35,570 bases of DNA, from the NCBI GenBank assembly GCA_003249645.1, contig QKIH01000088.1:1-35570 (forward strand), given 5' to 3'. Numbering within the stretch: the stretch's first letter is position 1; each line of letters opens with the position of its first letter. Shown one piece after another: positions 8,840 to 18,516 of this stretch. The DNA is from Desulfobulbaceae bacterium. Its GTDB lineage: Bacteria > Desulfobacterota > Desulfobulbia > Desulfobulbales > Desulfocapsaceae. The notes below the pieces were generated by a model. That model made no database searches and was not told the origin of the DNA. It saw only the letters and a list, made by a program, of their open reading frames with translations. The translations under genes and the position numbers were made by a program.

Positions 8840-8884
8840 AAATGTGATTCCCGAATCAGCGGGACGCAGTATTTTCAATAAATA

Positions 8885-8910
8885 GGGGCGTCTTTTGACA
8901 GCCCCTTTTT
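8885..8910 (+). terminator. terminator-like hairpin between rpsB and tsf
   Basis: GGGGCGTC (8885-8892) pairs with GAC-A-GCCCC (8897-8905; one bulged A) around a TTTT loop, followed by TTTTT (8906-8910). A smaller hairpin, TCCCG-AATCAG-CGGGA, lies just before it at 8849-8864. The pair of structures sits 46 bases after the rpsB stop. It probably attenuates read-through, so that S2 and EF-Ts are made in different amounts. Confidence 0.65.
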
Positions 8911-8986
8911 CATATGTGCCAATGTTGTGATGCTTTTAAAAGCATTCATTGATATTGAACTCAATTGACTTCAATGGAGGAAAGTC

Positions 8987-9583
8987 ATGGCTATTACAAG
9001 TCAGATGGTAAAAGAACTGCGTGACAAAACTCAGGCAGGAATGATGGATTGTAAGAAGGCTCTGAATGAGACCAACGGTGACATGGAAAAAGCTGTTGAT
9101 CTTCTTCGTCAGAAAGGTCTTGCTGTAGCTGCCAAGCGCGCTGGTCGTGCTACCAGTGAAGGTGTTGTAGAAACCTATATCCATGCCGGCGGTAAACTCG
9201 GTGTAATGGTGGAAGTTGGTTGCGAGACCGATTTCGTCGCCAAAAACGATGATTTTGTTACTTTCGCAAAAGATATCGCAATGCATATTGCTGCTGCTAG
9301 CCCAGTAGGAATTACCCGCGAGGAAATTCCAGAGGCGGTTATTGCACGCGAGAAAGAGATTTATATCCAGCAGGCTATTGACTCAGGCAAGCCTCAAAAT
9401 ATCGCTGAAAAAATGGTAACCGGTAAAATTGAGAAGTTTATTGGTGAGATAACCCTTCTCGATCAGAAATTTGTTAAGAATCCTGACCTCACTGTTCAGG
9501 ATCTTCTTAACGAGATCGTTGCCAAAATGGGCGAAAACATCTCAATCAAACGTTTTGCACGTTTCCAGGTCGGCGCTGAATAA
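8987..9583 (+). CDS. tsf: elongation factor Ts, short form
   Basis: EF-Ts is the guanine-nucleotide exchange factor that recharges EF-Tu. The 198 residues have the N-terminal UBA-like domain (MVKELRDKTQAGMMDCKKAL), the key exchange motif TDFVAKNDDF, and a C-terminal VAKMGENISIKRFARF. It is about 85 residues shorter than E. coli EF-Ts, having a single core subdomain as in Thermus and several other phyla; it is not truncated by a frameshift. The start is ATG after GGAGG. A strong hairpin follows the stop. Confidence 0.96.
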   Translation: MAITSQMVKELRDKTQAGMMDCKKALNETNGDMEKAVDLLRQKGLAVAAKRAGRATSEGVVETYIHAGGKLGVMVEVGCETDFVAKNDDFVTFAKDIAMHIAAASPVGITREEIPEAVIAREKEIYIQQAIDSGKPQNIAEKMVTGKIEKFIGEITLLDQKFVKNPDLTVQDLLNEIVAKMGENISIKRFARFQVGAE

Positions 9584-9604
9584 ATAGTGTCACTCCGGTC
9601 TTCT

Positions 9605-9638
9605 GCCGATAACCGGAATCTATCCGGTTATCGGCTTT
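9605..9638 (+). terminator. hairpin after tsf
   Basis: A perfect 13-bp stem, GCCGATAACCGGA / TCCGGTTATCGGC, closes a 5-base loop and is followed only by TTT. The long G+C-containing stem suggests a terminator or an mRNA-stabilising end, but the short T run makes termination efficiency uncertain, and pyrH follows 70 bases later on the same strand. Confidence 0.6.
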
Positions 9639-9707
9639 ATGTAGTTTCTTATTCTAAGTTTTTCTGCTTCATTTCTATTTAACAATTCAATCGTGGAGAA
9701 AATGCAT

Positions 9708-10424
9708 ATGCAGGTAAAGTATAAACGGATTATGCTGAAACTGAGCGGAGAGGCCCTTATGGGTGATGACTCTTTTGGTATTAACACCTCGGTACTTGAA
9801 TTTGTTGCTGATGAAATTAAAGAAATTGTAGAAAAAGGTGTTGAGCCGGGTATCGTCATCGGTGCAGGAAACATATTTCGTGGTGTAGCCGGAGCATCCA
9901 AAGGGATGGATCGTACTACTGCGGATAATATGGGCATGCTGGCGACTGTTATGAATAGCCTTGCACTTCAGGATGCCTTGGAAAGAAATGGAGTTATTAC
10001 CCGTGTTATGTCTGCGATTCCGATGCAGTCAGTCTGTGAACCATATATCAGAAGACGTGCAACCAGACATCTTGAGAAAGGAAGGGTTGTTATCTTTGCT
10101 GCAGGTACCGGTAACCCGTATTTTACTACTGATTCTGCAGGGGTTTTACGTGCCCTTGAGATTGATGCCGATATTATCTTCAAAGCAACTAAAGTAGACG
10201 GGGTCTACGATAAAGATCCTGTGAAGTTTGCTGATGCCGTGAAATACTCTTCACTTACCTATGATGAAGTTCTTCAGAAAGGCCTCAATGTGATGGATGC
10301 TGCAGGTATTGCCCTTGCCCGTGATGATAAAAAGCCGATTAAAGTGTTGAATATGACGGTTAAAGGCAATATCATGAAAGCCGTTTGCGATGAAGAAGGG
10401 GTTGGAACATTAATTACAGCATAA
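9708..10424 (+). CDS. pyrH: UMP kinase
   Basis: It phosphorylates UMP to UDP with ATP, in pyrimidine nucleotide synthesis; it is the bacterial amino-acid-kinase type, usually a hexamer regulated by GTP and UTP. Motifs: [16 protein letters not shown] at the start, [26 protein letters not shown], and the nucleotide-site segment [12 protein letters not shown] choose the ATG at 9708, giving 238 residues: GGAG (9695-9698) is 9 bases upstream. An ATG at 9702 and a GTP-less GTG at 9693 are in frame but too close to or upstream of that site. Its neighbours tsf and frr are the usual ones. Confidence 0.97.
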   Translation: MQVKYKRIMLKLSGEALMGDDSFGINTSVLEFVADEIKEIVEKGVEPGIVIGAGNIFRGVAGASKGMDRTTADNMGMLATVMNSLALQDALERNGVITRVMSAIPMQSVCEPYIRRRATRHLEKGRVVIFAAGTGNPYFTTDSAGVLRALEIDADIIFKATKVDGVYDKDPVKFADAVKYSSLTYDEVLQKGLNVMDAAGIALARDDKKPIKVLNMTVKGNIMKAVCDEEGVGTLITA

Positions 10425-10460
10425 TAGAGCTAATGCTACTTAATTTACAGGGTGAAAAAA

Positions 10461-11015
10461 ATGAGTGATGTGATCATCGAAATGTCGGAGAAAATGGAGA
10501 AAACAGTCGAAGCATTTAAGGTCGAATTATCCAAGGTTCGAACCGGTCGGGCATCACTCTCACTGCTCGATGATATCTCTGTTGATGCTTACGGCAGTTC
10601 AATGCCGCTGAATCAGGTTGGTACTCTCACAATCCCTGAGAGTAGAATGATTGCCATTCAGCCCTGGGATCCTCAACTGGTTAACGCTATTGAAAAAGCG
10701 ATAATGAAAAGTGGTATCGGCCTCACTCCAATCAGTGACGGCAAGGTGATCAGACTCAACATTCCGCAGCTTACAGAAGAAACAAGAAAGGACCTTGTCA
10801 AACAGGTAAAAAAAGTTGCAGAAGAGTTCAGGGTTGCCATTCGTAATGTACGAAGAGATGCTATCGATACTCTTAAAAAACTGAAAAAAGATAAAGAACT
10901 ATCCGAAGACGACCTGTTTAAACTTCAGGATCAGGCTCAGGAAGAGACTAACTTATACGTAAAAGAAATTGATGATATCACCGCCTCAAAAGAAAAAGAG
11001 GTGATGGAAGTCTAA
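10461..11015 (+). CDS. frr: ribosome recycling factor
   Basis: RRF splits post-termination ribosomes together with EF-G. The 184 residues contain the two-domain signature: VELSKVRTGRASLSLLDDI, then YGSSMPLNQVGTLTIPESR, the PPLTEETRK-type segment (here IPQLTEETRKDLVKQVKK) and RNVRRDAIDTLKKLKKD. Length equals the family norm. The ATG at 10461 has AGGGTG 6 bases upstream; an upstream in-frame GTG at 10452 overlaps that site and is rejected. Confidence 0.97.
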   Translation: MSDVIIEMSEKMEKTVEAFKVELSKVRTGRASLSLLDDISVDAYGSSMPLNQVGTLTIPESRMIAIQPWDPQLVNAIEKAIMKSGIGLTPISDGKVIRLNIPQLTEETRKDLVKQVKKVAEEFRVAIRNVRRDAIDTLKKLKKDKELSEDDLFKLQDQAQEETNLYVKEIDDITASKEKEVMEV

Positions 11016-11034
11016 GGGCATTCCTCAACGTAAA

Positions 11035-11784
11035 ATGGCTTTAGCGGAGATTGATCATACACGGGTTCCACGTCATGTCGCCATTGTCATGGACGGCAAT
11101 GGCAGATGGGCCAACAGCAAGAATAGACCACGGCTTTACGGTCATAAGGCTGGTGCAGAATCTGTTCGAGTGATAACCGAAGCGGCTTGTGATGTTGGGG
11201 TTGAAGTCCTTACACTATATGCTTTTTCATCGGAAAACTGGAACAGGCCTGAAGAAGAAGTAACCGGGCTGATGTCCATACTGCAGAATTTTCTTATAGC
11301 TGAACTGAAAAGGATGCAGCAGAACGGCATTCGCCTCAACTGCATCGGTGATTATCAGAAGCTTCCGCCTAAGGTTCGAAAGACCCTGGTTGATACCATT
11401 GAGCAGACTGTTAACAATACCCGTCTCACCCTCAATCTTGCACTGAGTTACGGAGCCAGAGACGAGATTACCAGAGCAGTAAAAAACATCGCTCAATCAT
11501 GTATCGATGGTGAACTTTCAGTTGATGAAATAAATCATCAGACTATCTCAGACCATCTTTATACATCTGGTTTACCTGATCCGGATCTGCTTATCAGAAC
11601 CGGTGGTGAAGCTCGATTGTCAAATTTTCTCTTATGGCAGGCTTCATACGCAGAGATATATTTTACTTCTGTCATGTGGCCTGAATTCAGGACTGAACAG
11701 TTTTATCAAGCAATAGCTGATTTTCAACAGCGGGAAAGACGTTTTGGTAAAACCTCAAAGCAGGTAAGAGGGGGAACCGGTTAA
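11035..11784 (+). CDS. uppS: undecaprenyl diphosphate synthase (cis-prenyltransferase)
   Basis: It adds isopentenyl units to farnesyl diphosphate to make the C55 lipid carrier of peptidoglycan and O-antigen synthesis. The 249 residues show HVAIVMDGNGRWA (catalytic Asp and diphosphate-binding region), GHKAGAESVR, LTLYAFSSENWNRP, and DLLIRTGGEARLSNFLLWQ with SYAEIYF, all typical. The start is ATG; no strong ribosome-binding site is visible, so coupling to frr 19 bases upstream may matter. It is followed three bases later by cdsA. Confidence 0.96.
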   Translation: MALAEIDHTRVPRHVAIVMDGNGRWANSKNRPRLYGHKAGAESVRVITEAACDVGVEVLTLYAFSSENWNRPEEEVTGLMSILQNFLIAELKRMQQNGIRLNCIGDYQKLPPKVRKTLVDTIEQTVNNTRLTLNLALSYGARDEITRAVKNIAQSCIDGELSVDEINHQTISDHLYTSGLPDPDLLIRTGGEARLSNFLLWQASYAEIYFTSVMWPEFRTEQFYQAIADFQQRERRFGKTSKQVRGGTG

Positions 11785-11787
11785 TAG

Positions 11788-12591
11788 ATGGCTCGTATAA
11801 TTCCAGGAATCCTTCTCGCTGCTGGATGGCTGCTGCTGCTTTTTTTCGGCAACGTTCCGGTCTTCAGTATGTTTTTGCTGCTGATGGGCATTATCGGCAG
11901 CAAGGAATATGTCCGTATGGTGGTTAAAACCCATGATGACCAACATAGACGTCTTTTTCTTATTCCTTTACTCGTTTTGCCGCTGGCAGGAGCAATTGCT
12001 TTCAAAAGCATAAACGGCCTCCAGTTTGGTCTGACAGCAGCTTTTGTCTCTATAACTTTCTATATAATCTATAATTATCAGTCCTCTTCTGACATCTTTA
12101 AGCTGTACAGTCAGAGCATCTTCGGTGCCGTTTATGTCGGCTGGCTGTCTTCGTTTCTGCTGATGTTGTATCTGCTGCCGCAGGGTAATCTGTGGCTGGT
12201 GCTGCTCTCGGCAATTACAGCAGGGTCGGATACTGGTGCTTATATTTTCGGAATGAATTTCGGTAAGCACAAGCTTTGCCCGAGTGTAAGCCCGAAGAAA
12301 ACCATTGAGGGTGCCTTGGGCGGGCTGCTCTGTGCTGTCGGATTTGCTCTGCTCTTTCGATGGCTGCTTCTTCCTCATGTCAATATCGTCTTTATCATTG
12401 CTGCTGCAACGATCCTGACCGGTGTCAGTATCATCGGTGATCTGACTGAGTCTGTAATTAAGCGGGGAACCAATACTAAAGACTCGGGCACTATTCTGGC
12501 CGGGCATGGTGGTGTTCTTGACAGAATGGACTCTATTCTTTTTGCTGCACCGTTTCTTTATTATCTGCTTACAGGTTTCAAAGCTTTATGA
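11788..12591 (+). CDS. cdsA: phosphatidate cytidylyltransferase
   Basis: It makes CDP-diacylglycerol from phosphatidic acid and CTP, the branch point of phospholipid synthesis in the inner membrane. The 267 residues include several hydrophobic segments and the signature region: [48 protein letters not shown] and [19 protein letters not shown]. Its stop overlaps the start of dxr by four bases (ATGA), so translation of the two is likely coupled. The uppS-cdsA-dxr-rseP order is widely conserved. Confidence 0.95.
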   Translation: MARIIPGILLAAGWLLLLFFGNVPVFSMFLLLMGIIGSKEYVRMVVKTHDDQHRRLFLIPLLVLPLAGAIAFKSINGLQFGLTAAFVSITFYIIYNYQSSSDIFKLYSQSIFGAVYVGWLSSFLLMLYLLPQGNLWLVLLSAITAGSDTGAYIFGMNFGKHKLCPSVSPKKTIEGALGGLLCAVGFALLFRWLLLPHVNIVFIIAAATILTGVSIIGDLTESVIKRGTNTKDSGTILAGHGGVLDRMDSILFAAPFLYYLLTGFKAL

Positions 12592-13742
12592 AAAATATAG
12601 CGCTTCTCGGTTCCACTGGATCTATCGGAGTCAATGTGCTTAATGTTGTTCGCCAGTTTCCCGAAAAATATAGAATAGTCTCTCTTGCTGCCGGGAGAAA
12701 TGTTGATCTGCTCGCACGCCAGTGTATAGAGTTTGAACCGGAAATAATATCTGTCTGTGATCAGGAGCATAGCGAAGTATTAAAGAGGAAACTGCCGGAA
12801 AAATATACTAAGCGTATTTATTTTGGTGTTGAGGGCAATATCAGTGCTGCAACCCGGGATACTGCAGATATAACAGTTTCAGCCATTGTCGGTGCTGCGG
12901 GGCTTTTACCCACGTTGGCAGCAGTGAACAGCGGCAAGGATATTGGGCTCGCCAATAAAGAAACCCTGGTGATGGCAGGAAAACTGGTTATGGATGCGGT
13001 TAAAAAAAGGGGAGTTCAGCTACTGCCTGTAGATTCGGAGCATAGTGCGATCTTCCAGGCGCTTGAAGGAGGGCGAAAAGATGATGTTGCCAAAATCATC
13101 CTTACTGCTTCCGGCGGCCCGTTCAGAACGAAAAGTCTTGAGGAACTCCGCGAAGTAACAAAAGAGCAGGCATTGAAACACCCCAACTGGAGCATGGGAA
13201 GAAAGATCTCCATAGATTCCGCAACCCTGATGAACAAAGGACTTGAGGTTATCGAAGCCAAATGGCTTTTTGACGTTTCTGTTGAGACCATAGAAGTTGT
13301 TGTCCATCCGCAGTCAATCGTTCACTCACTGGTTGAGTACCAGGATGGATCTGTGCTTGCACAGCTCGGTATTCCCGATATGCGAATTCCCATAGCGTAT
13401 GCGCTTTCTTATCCTGAAAGGTTGCCTTTAAACCTGAATCGACTTAATCTTTCACAATGTGCAAATCTGGAGTTTGTTGAACCTGACTACCAGCGTTTTC
13501 CGGCTTTGGGACTTGCCTTTGATGCCTTAGAACGAGGCGGTGTGTTGCCTGCTGTAATGAACGCAGCCAATGAAATAGCAGTGGATGCATTTTTGAATGA
13601 TAAGATAGCGTTTCCACAGATTGCTGAGATTGTTGCTGCGACCATGGAGAGGGTTAACACCGGAAGTGATTCCGTGCTGGATGATATCCTTCAGGCAGAT
13701 GCTGAAGCCCGGCGAGTCGCGGAAGAACTCACCGTACAATAA
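12588..13742 (+). CDS. dxr: 1-deoxy-D-xylulose 5-phosphate reductoisomerase
   Basis: It converts DXP to MEP with NADPH, the first committed step of the methylerythritol phosphate route. The 384 residues have the NADPH-binding loop [15 protein letters not shown] at the N-terminus, [15 protein letters not shown], the metal/substrate segment [18 protein letters not shown], the flexible-loop region [20 protein letters not shown] with GLEVIEA, and VHPQSIVHS. Length is normal. Together with ispG further downstream, the window encodes two MEP-pathway enzymes plus the isoprenoid user uppS. Confidence 0.97.
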   Translation: MKNIALLGSTGSIGVNVLNVVRQFPEKYRIVSLAAGRNVDLLARQCIEFEPEIISVCDQEHSEVLKRKLPEKYTKRIYFGVEGNISAATRDTADITVSAIVGAAGLLPTLAAVNSGKDIGLANKETLVMAGKLVMDAVKKRGVQLLPVDSEHSAIFQALEGGRKDDVAKIILTASGGPFRTKSLEELREVTKEQALKHPNWSMGRKISIDSATLMNKGLEVIEAKWLFDVSVETIEVVVHPQSIVHSLVEYQDGSVLAQLGIPDMRIPIAYALSYPERLPLNLNRLNLSQCANLEFVEPDYQRFPALGLAFDALERGGVLPAVMNAANEIAVDAFLNDKIAFPQIAEIVAATMERVNTGSDSVLDDILQADAEARRVAEELTVQ

Positions 13743-13787
13743 GATTTTCCGGTTTATAATCAAACCGTGGCTACATAGATTAAGGTC

Positions 13788-14858
13788 ATGTATTCAATAT
13801 ATTCACTCATAATTACTCTTGGTGTGCTGATTTTCGTTCACGAATTCGGCCATTTTCTGTTTGCTAAACTCTTCAAGGTAAAAGTGCTGACATTTTCACT
13901 GGGTTTTGGACCAAAATTGTTTGGAAAAAAATTCGGCGAGACTGATTATATAGTATCTGCCCTGCCGCTTGGGGGATATGTAAGGATGGTTGGTCAGGGC
14001 GAGGATGAATTTTCAGTCCCTGAAGAAGAAAAGGACAGGGCATTTGTCCATAAACCGGTGTGGCAGAGATTCCTTATAATACTTGCTGGGCCGGTTTTTA
14101 ACCTTCTGCTGCCCGTGCTGCTCTTTTTTATTGTCTATATGAGTATTGGCGTACCGGTGTATGTAGATAATACAACCATAGGTACAATTGGTTCAGGTTC
14201 TCCAGCTGAAATAAGCGGTCTGAAAGTCGATGATCAGATTATCAGTATTAACGGCACAAAAACCGAAAAATGGAAGGATGTTTCCACTCTGGTAAAAGAG
14301 AGTGGTGGACAACCGCTTCGAATCGAAATTGTTAGAGACGGTGCTGGTCAAATCATTGAAGTGCAGCCGCAAATAGAACCTGTAAAGGATGAGTACGGAA
14401 AAGAGATAGAAAAACGCTATCTGCTCGGCATCGTGATGAAAACGCATTACAGGGATGCCACTGTCCTTGAGGCCTTCAAACTTGGCTGTCTGAACACCTA
14501 TCGTTTTGTTGAATATACTGTAACTGTTGTAAAAAAACTGATTACCCGGGATGTCCCTGCCTCAGAGATGGGCGGTGTATTGATGATTGCCAAAATGGCC
14601 GGTGATCAGATGCAGGCAGGGATTCTCGATTTTATCTCCTTTCTCGGCGTTCTCAGCATTAATCTAGGCATTTTGAACCTGCTACCGATACCTGTGCTTG
14701 ATGGCGGACATCTGGTTTTTCTAACCTATGAGACTGTGATGAGAAGACCGATGAGTGAGCGGGTACTGGTTGTGGCGCAGCAGATAGGCATGGCTTTACT
14801 GATTACGCTGATGATTTTTGCTTTTTATAATGATATCATCCGGTTCTTTTTCAAATGA
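13788..14858 (+). CDS. rseP: RseP-type site-2 zinc metalloprotease
   Basis: This is an intramembrane protease of the S2P family that cuts membrane-bound anti-sigma factors or signal-peptide remnants. The 356 residues have the zinc motif HEFGH at 18-22 within the first membrane helix, a single PDZ domain (about 115-200; GSPAEISGLKVDDQIISING), and the second active-site motif NLLPIPVLDGGHL near 302-314, followed by a last membrane helix. E. coli RseP carries two PDZ domains; this shorter one-PDZ form is common in other phyla. The stop overlaps the tsaB start (ATGA). Confidence 0.93.
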   Translation: MYSIYSLIITLGVLIFVHEFGHFLFAKLFKVKVLTFSLGFGPKLFGKKFGETDYIVSALPLGGYVRMVGQGEDEFSVPEEEKDRAFVHKPVWQRFLIILAGPVFNLLLPVLLFFIVYMSIGVPVYVDNTTIGTIGSGSPAEISGLKVDDQIISINGTKTEKWKDVSTLVKESGGQPLRIEIVRDGAGQIIEVQPQIEPVKDEYGKEIEKRYLLGIVMKTHYRDATVLEAFKLGCLNTYRFVEYTVTVVKKLITRDVPASEMGGVLMIAKMAGDQMQAGILDFISFLGVLSINLGILNLLPIPVLDGGHLVFLTYETVMRRPMSERVLVVAQQIGMALLITLMIFAFYNDIIRFFFK

Positions 14859-15574
14859 GCGTCTCTGCCCGGCATATAATACTGGCTATTGACACCGCTA
14901 CAAGGGGTTGTACCGTGTCGCTGACCTGCGGTGGCTTCAATGATGGTGAAGTTATCGGCTTGCAGATACTTAACAATGATCTCACCCATTCAAGGCGGCT
15001 TCTGAGAACCATCGATGATGTAATAATAAAGGCTGGTATCGGTTGGCAGCAGATTGATGGTGTTGCAGTGGGTTTAGGGCCGGGGAGCTTTACCGGCCTG
15101 CGTATCGGAATGGCGACGGCAAAAGGACTGGTTGCTTCAGCCGGGATTCCACTGCTTGGAGTCTCTACCTTGGATTCGCTTGCAGCAGGCTGTATGCCGA
15201 TGAAGGGATGCCGTGTTTGTTCGGTCATTGATGCCAGGAAAAAAGAAGTCTATGCAGCTTTTTACGGGCATGATGAAAAAGGATGTCCGGTACGAGAAGG
15301 TGAAATTTTGGCGATCAAACCGCAGGCGTTGGCTGCGATGATCCAATCACCGGTTATATTTGTTGGCGATGGGGTAATTACCTATCGGGAAAAATTTGTC
15401 GAAATGCTTGGAGAAAAAGCGGTCTTTGCTGCTTCTCATCTTCACACTCCAAATGGGGCAGCCATTGGTCTGCTTGCCCATGACCAACTGTTGAATCCTC
15501 CCAAATCTCTTGCGCCCTTTTATATCCGTGCTTCCGATGCTGAGCTGAGCCTTGGCAAAAGAATAATGGACTAG
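14855..15574 (+). CDS. tsaB: TsaB, tRNA N6-threonylcarbamoyladenosine biosynthesis partner
   Basis: TsaB is the inactive ASKHA-fold partner of TsaD in t6A modification of ANN-decoding tRNAs. The 239 residues start ILAIDTATRGCTVSLTC and carry VGLGPGSFTGLRIGMATAKG, the best family marker, and VCSVIDARKKEVYAAFY. Length is normal for TsaB (TsaD is about 100 residues longer). It overlaps rseP by four bases. RimI, often fused or adjacent, is not seen. The C-terminal APFYIRASDAELSLGKR matches the usual family end. Confidence 0.93.
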   Translation: MSVSARHIILAIDTATRGCTVSLTCGGFNDGEVIGLQILNNDLTHSRRLLRTIDDVIIKAGIGWQQIDGVAVGLGPGSFTGLRIGMATAKGLVASAGIPLLGVSTLDSLAAGCMPMKGCRVCSVIDARKKEVYAAFYGHDEKGCPVREGEILAIKPQALAAMIQSPVIFVGDGVITYREKFVEMLGEKAVFAASHLHTPNGAAIGLLAHDQLLNPPKSLAPFYIRASDAELSLGKRIMD

Positions 15575-15652
15575 ATACTGTTACTAAAAAAGTGTAAATT
15601 GAAAGTTTGCACTACAATAACCGATAACCCAGATACCGTGGCCAGCTGCAGC

Positions 15653-16735
15653 ATGATCACTCGAAAAAAGACAAAACAGATTATCCTTGGTGGTGTTCCC
15701 ATAGGCGGAATGGCACCTGTTGTTGTTCAGTCGATGACCAACACCGATACCAGGGATGTTGCCGCAACTGTTGACCAGATTCATCGCCTTGAAAAGGCAG
15801 GCTGCGAAATAGTTAGGGTTGCAGTTCTTGATAAAGAGGCTGCTCAGGCCATCAGTGCAATCCGCGAGAAGATTACCATACCGCTGATAGCTGATATCCA
15901 TTTTGATTATCGGCTGGCAGTAGCCTCAATGGAGAATGGGGCGCAAGGTATTCGAATCAATCCGGGCAATCTTGGCGGTGCTGAAAAACTTGCCATGGTT
16001 GTCGATGCTGCCAAGCAGCACAGAGTTCCGATCAGGGTTGGTGTGAACAGCGGTTCCATTGAAAAAGATCTGCTCAAAGAACATGGCTATCCGACGGCTG
16101 ATAATCCGAAAGCCCTCATCGAAAGTGCGTTGAGAAATGTGCGTCTGCTTGAGAAACAGGGCTTTTATGAAATGAAGATATCGATTAAGTCTTCAGATAC
16201 CTTGACCACTATCAATGGATACAAGCTGCTTTCCGATTTGACTGATTATCCTCTTCATCTCGGTGTCACCGAGGCTGGCGGGCTTATCGCGGGGACGGTT
16301 AAGTCAAGTGTAGCCCTGGGTGCGCTGCTTCTTGACGGTATTGGGGATACCTTCCGGATTTCTCTGACCCGTGATCCGGTGGAGGAGGTGCGGGTCGGCT
16401 ATGAGCTGCTGCGCTCACTGAAAATACGCGAACGTGGACCGGAGCTTATTTCCTGTCCGACTTGCGGCAGAACCAGAATTGATCTTTTCAGCCTGGCTGA
16501 AAAGGTTGAGGCCTTTTTGCAGACCATGGAGTCTCCTTTAAAAGTGGCTGTCATGGGCTGTCCGGTCAATGGACCGGGAGAAGCAAAAGAAGCCGATATC
16601 GGTGTAGCCGGTGGAGAGGGCCATGGAATCATATTTAAAAAAGGGCAGTTAATTAAAAAAGTGCCGGAGAAAGATCTTCTTGAGGTCTTTTTGGCAGAGC
16701 TGAAAAAGATGGAAGAAGAGCGGCGACAACAGTAG
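15653..16735 (+). CDS. ispG: 4-hydroxy-3-methylbut-2-en-1-yl diphosphate synthase (flavodoxin/ferredoxin)
   Basis: IspG is the 4Fe-4S enzyme of the penultimate MEP-pathway step. Motifs: VVVQSMTNTDTRDVAATVDQ, GIRINPGNLGG (TIM-barrel half), GVNSGSIEKDLL, and a C-terminal sulfite-reductase-like half with the cluster ligands in SCPTCGR and VMGCPVNGPGEA (three Cys and a Glu). I place the start at ATG 15653 (360 residues) because family conservation begins at ITRKKTKQIILGGVPIGG. In-frame starts at 15599 (TTG) and 15638 (GTG) would add up to 18 residues; no candidate has a good ribosome-binding site. Confidence 0.95.
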   Translation: MITRKKTKQIILGGVPIGGMAPVVVQSMTNTDTRDVAATVDQIHRLEKAGCEIVRVAVLDKEAAQAISAIREKITIPLIADIHFDYRLAVASMENGAQGIRINPGNLGGAEKLAMVVDAAKQHRVPIRVGVNSGSIEKDLLKEHGYPTADNPKALIESALRNVRLLEKQGFYEMKISIKSSDTLTTINGYKLLSDLTDYPLHLGVTEAGGLIAGTVKSSVALGALLLDGIGDTFRISLTRDPVEEVRVGYELLRSLKIRERGPELISCPTCGRTRIDLFSLAEKVEAFLQTMESPLKVAVMGCPVNGPGEAKEADIGVAGGEGHGIIFKKGQLIKKVPEKDLLEVFLAELKKMEEERRQQ

Positions 16736-16782
16736 CTCTGGCAACAGTCATTTATTAAAATCATACATATTAAAGCAACCTT

Positions 16783-18495
16783 ATGCGCTATTCACAGACA
16801 TTTATCCCAACCTTGAAAGAGAATCCTGCAGAGGCTCAGGTGGTGAGCCATCGCCTGATGCTCAGAGCCGGTTTTATTCGCAAACTGACTTCGGGTATTT
16901 ATACCTATCTTCCCTATGGGCTTGCGGCTATTAGAAATGTTGAGCAGATAGTCCGTGAAGAAATGAACAGAGCCGGAGCGCTGGAGCTTGCCATGCCGAT
17001 GGTACAGCCGGCAGACCTGTGGAAAGAGAGCGGCAGATATGAAAAATATGGTCCGGAGCTGCTTCGTTTTACCGACCGTCATGATCGTGAATCGTGCCTT
17101 GGACCGACCCATGAAGAGGTAATCACTGATATTGCGAGAATGGAGCTTCACTCATATCGTGATGTCCCGGTAAATTTTTACCAGATTCAGACTAAATTCC
17201 GCGATGAGATACGTCCCCGTTTCGGTCTTATGAGGGGGCGCGAATTCATCATGAAAGATGCCTACTCGTTTGATGTTGATGATGCCGGAGCAAGCGAAGC
17301 CTATCAGAAAATGTATGATGCATATTGTCGCATCTTTGAGCGTTGCGGTTTGAGATACCGTGCTGTACAGGCTGACTCGGGAGCAATTGGCGGCAATTTC
17401 AGTCATGAGTTCATGGTCCTTGCCGATACCGGCGAGGATACGATTGTTATCTGTAAAGATTGTGAATATGCGGCCAATATGGAGAAGGCCGAGGTTAAAC
17501 TGCGGGGAGGTAAAGCGGATGCTGCCTTGCTCGATATGGAAAAGGTCGAAACCCCCGGCAAGCGTAAGGTAAATTCGGTCTGTGAATTTATGCAAATTTC
17601 TCCGTCTCAGCTGGTTAAAACCATGGTCTATCTTGCTGATGGTGAACCGGTAGCTGTTCTGCTCCGTGGTGACAGAGAAGTTGAAGAGGTTAAACTTGCC
17701 AACCTACTTGGCGCTGTAGAAGTTGAAATTGCCGAAGATAAACAGGTGTTTGATGCAACAGGTGTTCCCACAGGGTATCTAGGACCTGTTGGCATTTCGA
17801 TTAAGGTTGTGGCTGATCAGGAAGTGATGACCATGACAAATTTTGTTGTTGGGGCAAACGAGAAAAACTACCATCTGAAGAACGTTAATTCTGGCCGTGA
17901 TTTTGAGGTGAGCGCGGTTGCAGATCTTCGTCAGATAACAACAGATGACCCATGCCCGGTCTGCGGCGGAACGCTTGAGTTGACTCAGGGTATCGAGGTG
18001 GGGCATGTCTTCAAGCTCGGTACAAAATATTCCGAAGCGATGAAGGCAATGTTTGTCGATGCAGACGGAGAGGAAAAACCTCTTGTCATGGGCTGCTACG
18101 GCATCGGTGTCAGCCGTGTTGTAGCTGCTGCAATCGAGCAGAATCATGATAATGACGGAATTATTTTTCCGGTTCCGATAGCACCATATAAGGTTACAGT
18201 TCTCAATCTTGGTACCAATGACGAGACTATTACAGCAGCTGCTGAAAAATTGTATCAGGAACTGAAGAACAGGAAAATTGAAGTACTGCTTGATGATCGT
18301 GATGAGCGTCCGGGAGCAAAATTTAAAGATGCCGAGCTGCTTGGCATTCCGTATCGCCTTAATGTCGGCAAAAGCTATCTCAATAACGGGGTCATTGAAC
18401 TCGTTAATAGAAGAAGCGGAGAAAAGTCTGAATATCCTCTTGACCAGGTTGTATCTGTCATCGAGCAGGAGATAGCATCTCAGACAACCTCGTAG
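16783..18495 (+). CDS. proS: prolyl-tRNA synthetase, bacterial type with editing domain
   Basis: It charges tRNA-Pro and hydrolyses mischarged Ala-tRNA-Pro. The 570 residues have the class II core ([20 protein letters not shown], motif 2 in [20 protein letters not shown], motif 3 in [18 protein letters not shown]), an inserted YbaK-like editing domain at about 225-400, and an anticodon-binding domain at about 465-565 ([20 protein letters not shown]). The start is ATG at the conserved MRYSQ. The 47 bases before it contain no clear ribosome-binding site. Confidence 0.97.
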   Translation: MRYSQTFIPTLKENPAEAQVVSHRLMLRAGFIRKLTSGIYTYLPYGLAAIRNVEQIVREEMNRAGALELAMPMVQPADLWKESGRYEKYGPELLRFTDRHDRESCLGPTHEEVITDIARMELHSYRDVPVNFYQIQTKFRDEIRPRFGLMRGREFIMKDAYSFDVDDAGASEAYQKMYDAYCRIFERCGLRYRAVQADSGAIGGNFSHEFMVLADTGEDTIVICKDCEYAANMEKAEVKLRGGKADAALLDMEKVETPGKRKVNSVCEFMQISPSQLVKTMVYLADGEPVAVLLRGDREVEEVKLANLLGAVEVEIAEDKQVFDATGVPTGYLGPVGISIKVVADQEVMTMTNFVVGANEKNYHLKNVNSGRDFEVSAVADLRQITTDDPCPVCGGTLELTQGIEVGHVFKLGTKYSEAMKAMFVDADGEEKPLVMGCYGIGVSRVVAAAIEQNHDNDGIIFPVPIAPYKVTVLNLGTNDETITAAAEKLYQELKNRKIEVLLDDRDERPGAKFKDAELLGIPYRLNVGKSYLNNGVIELVNRRSGEKSEYPLDQVVSVIEQEIASQTTS

Positions 18496-18516
18496 TCTGG
18501 AAAGGCGGTGAAGTAA

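Noticed and set aside
9186..9583. EF-Ts looks truncated compared with the E. coli protein.
   Set aside because: The reading frame has intact start, motifs and C-terminal end; the short form is a known natural type.
13750..13767. CGGTTT/AAACCG repeat between dxr and rseP as a terminator.
   Set aside because: Six-base stem with no T tract inside a conserved cluster.
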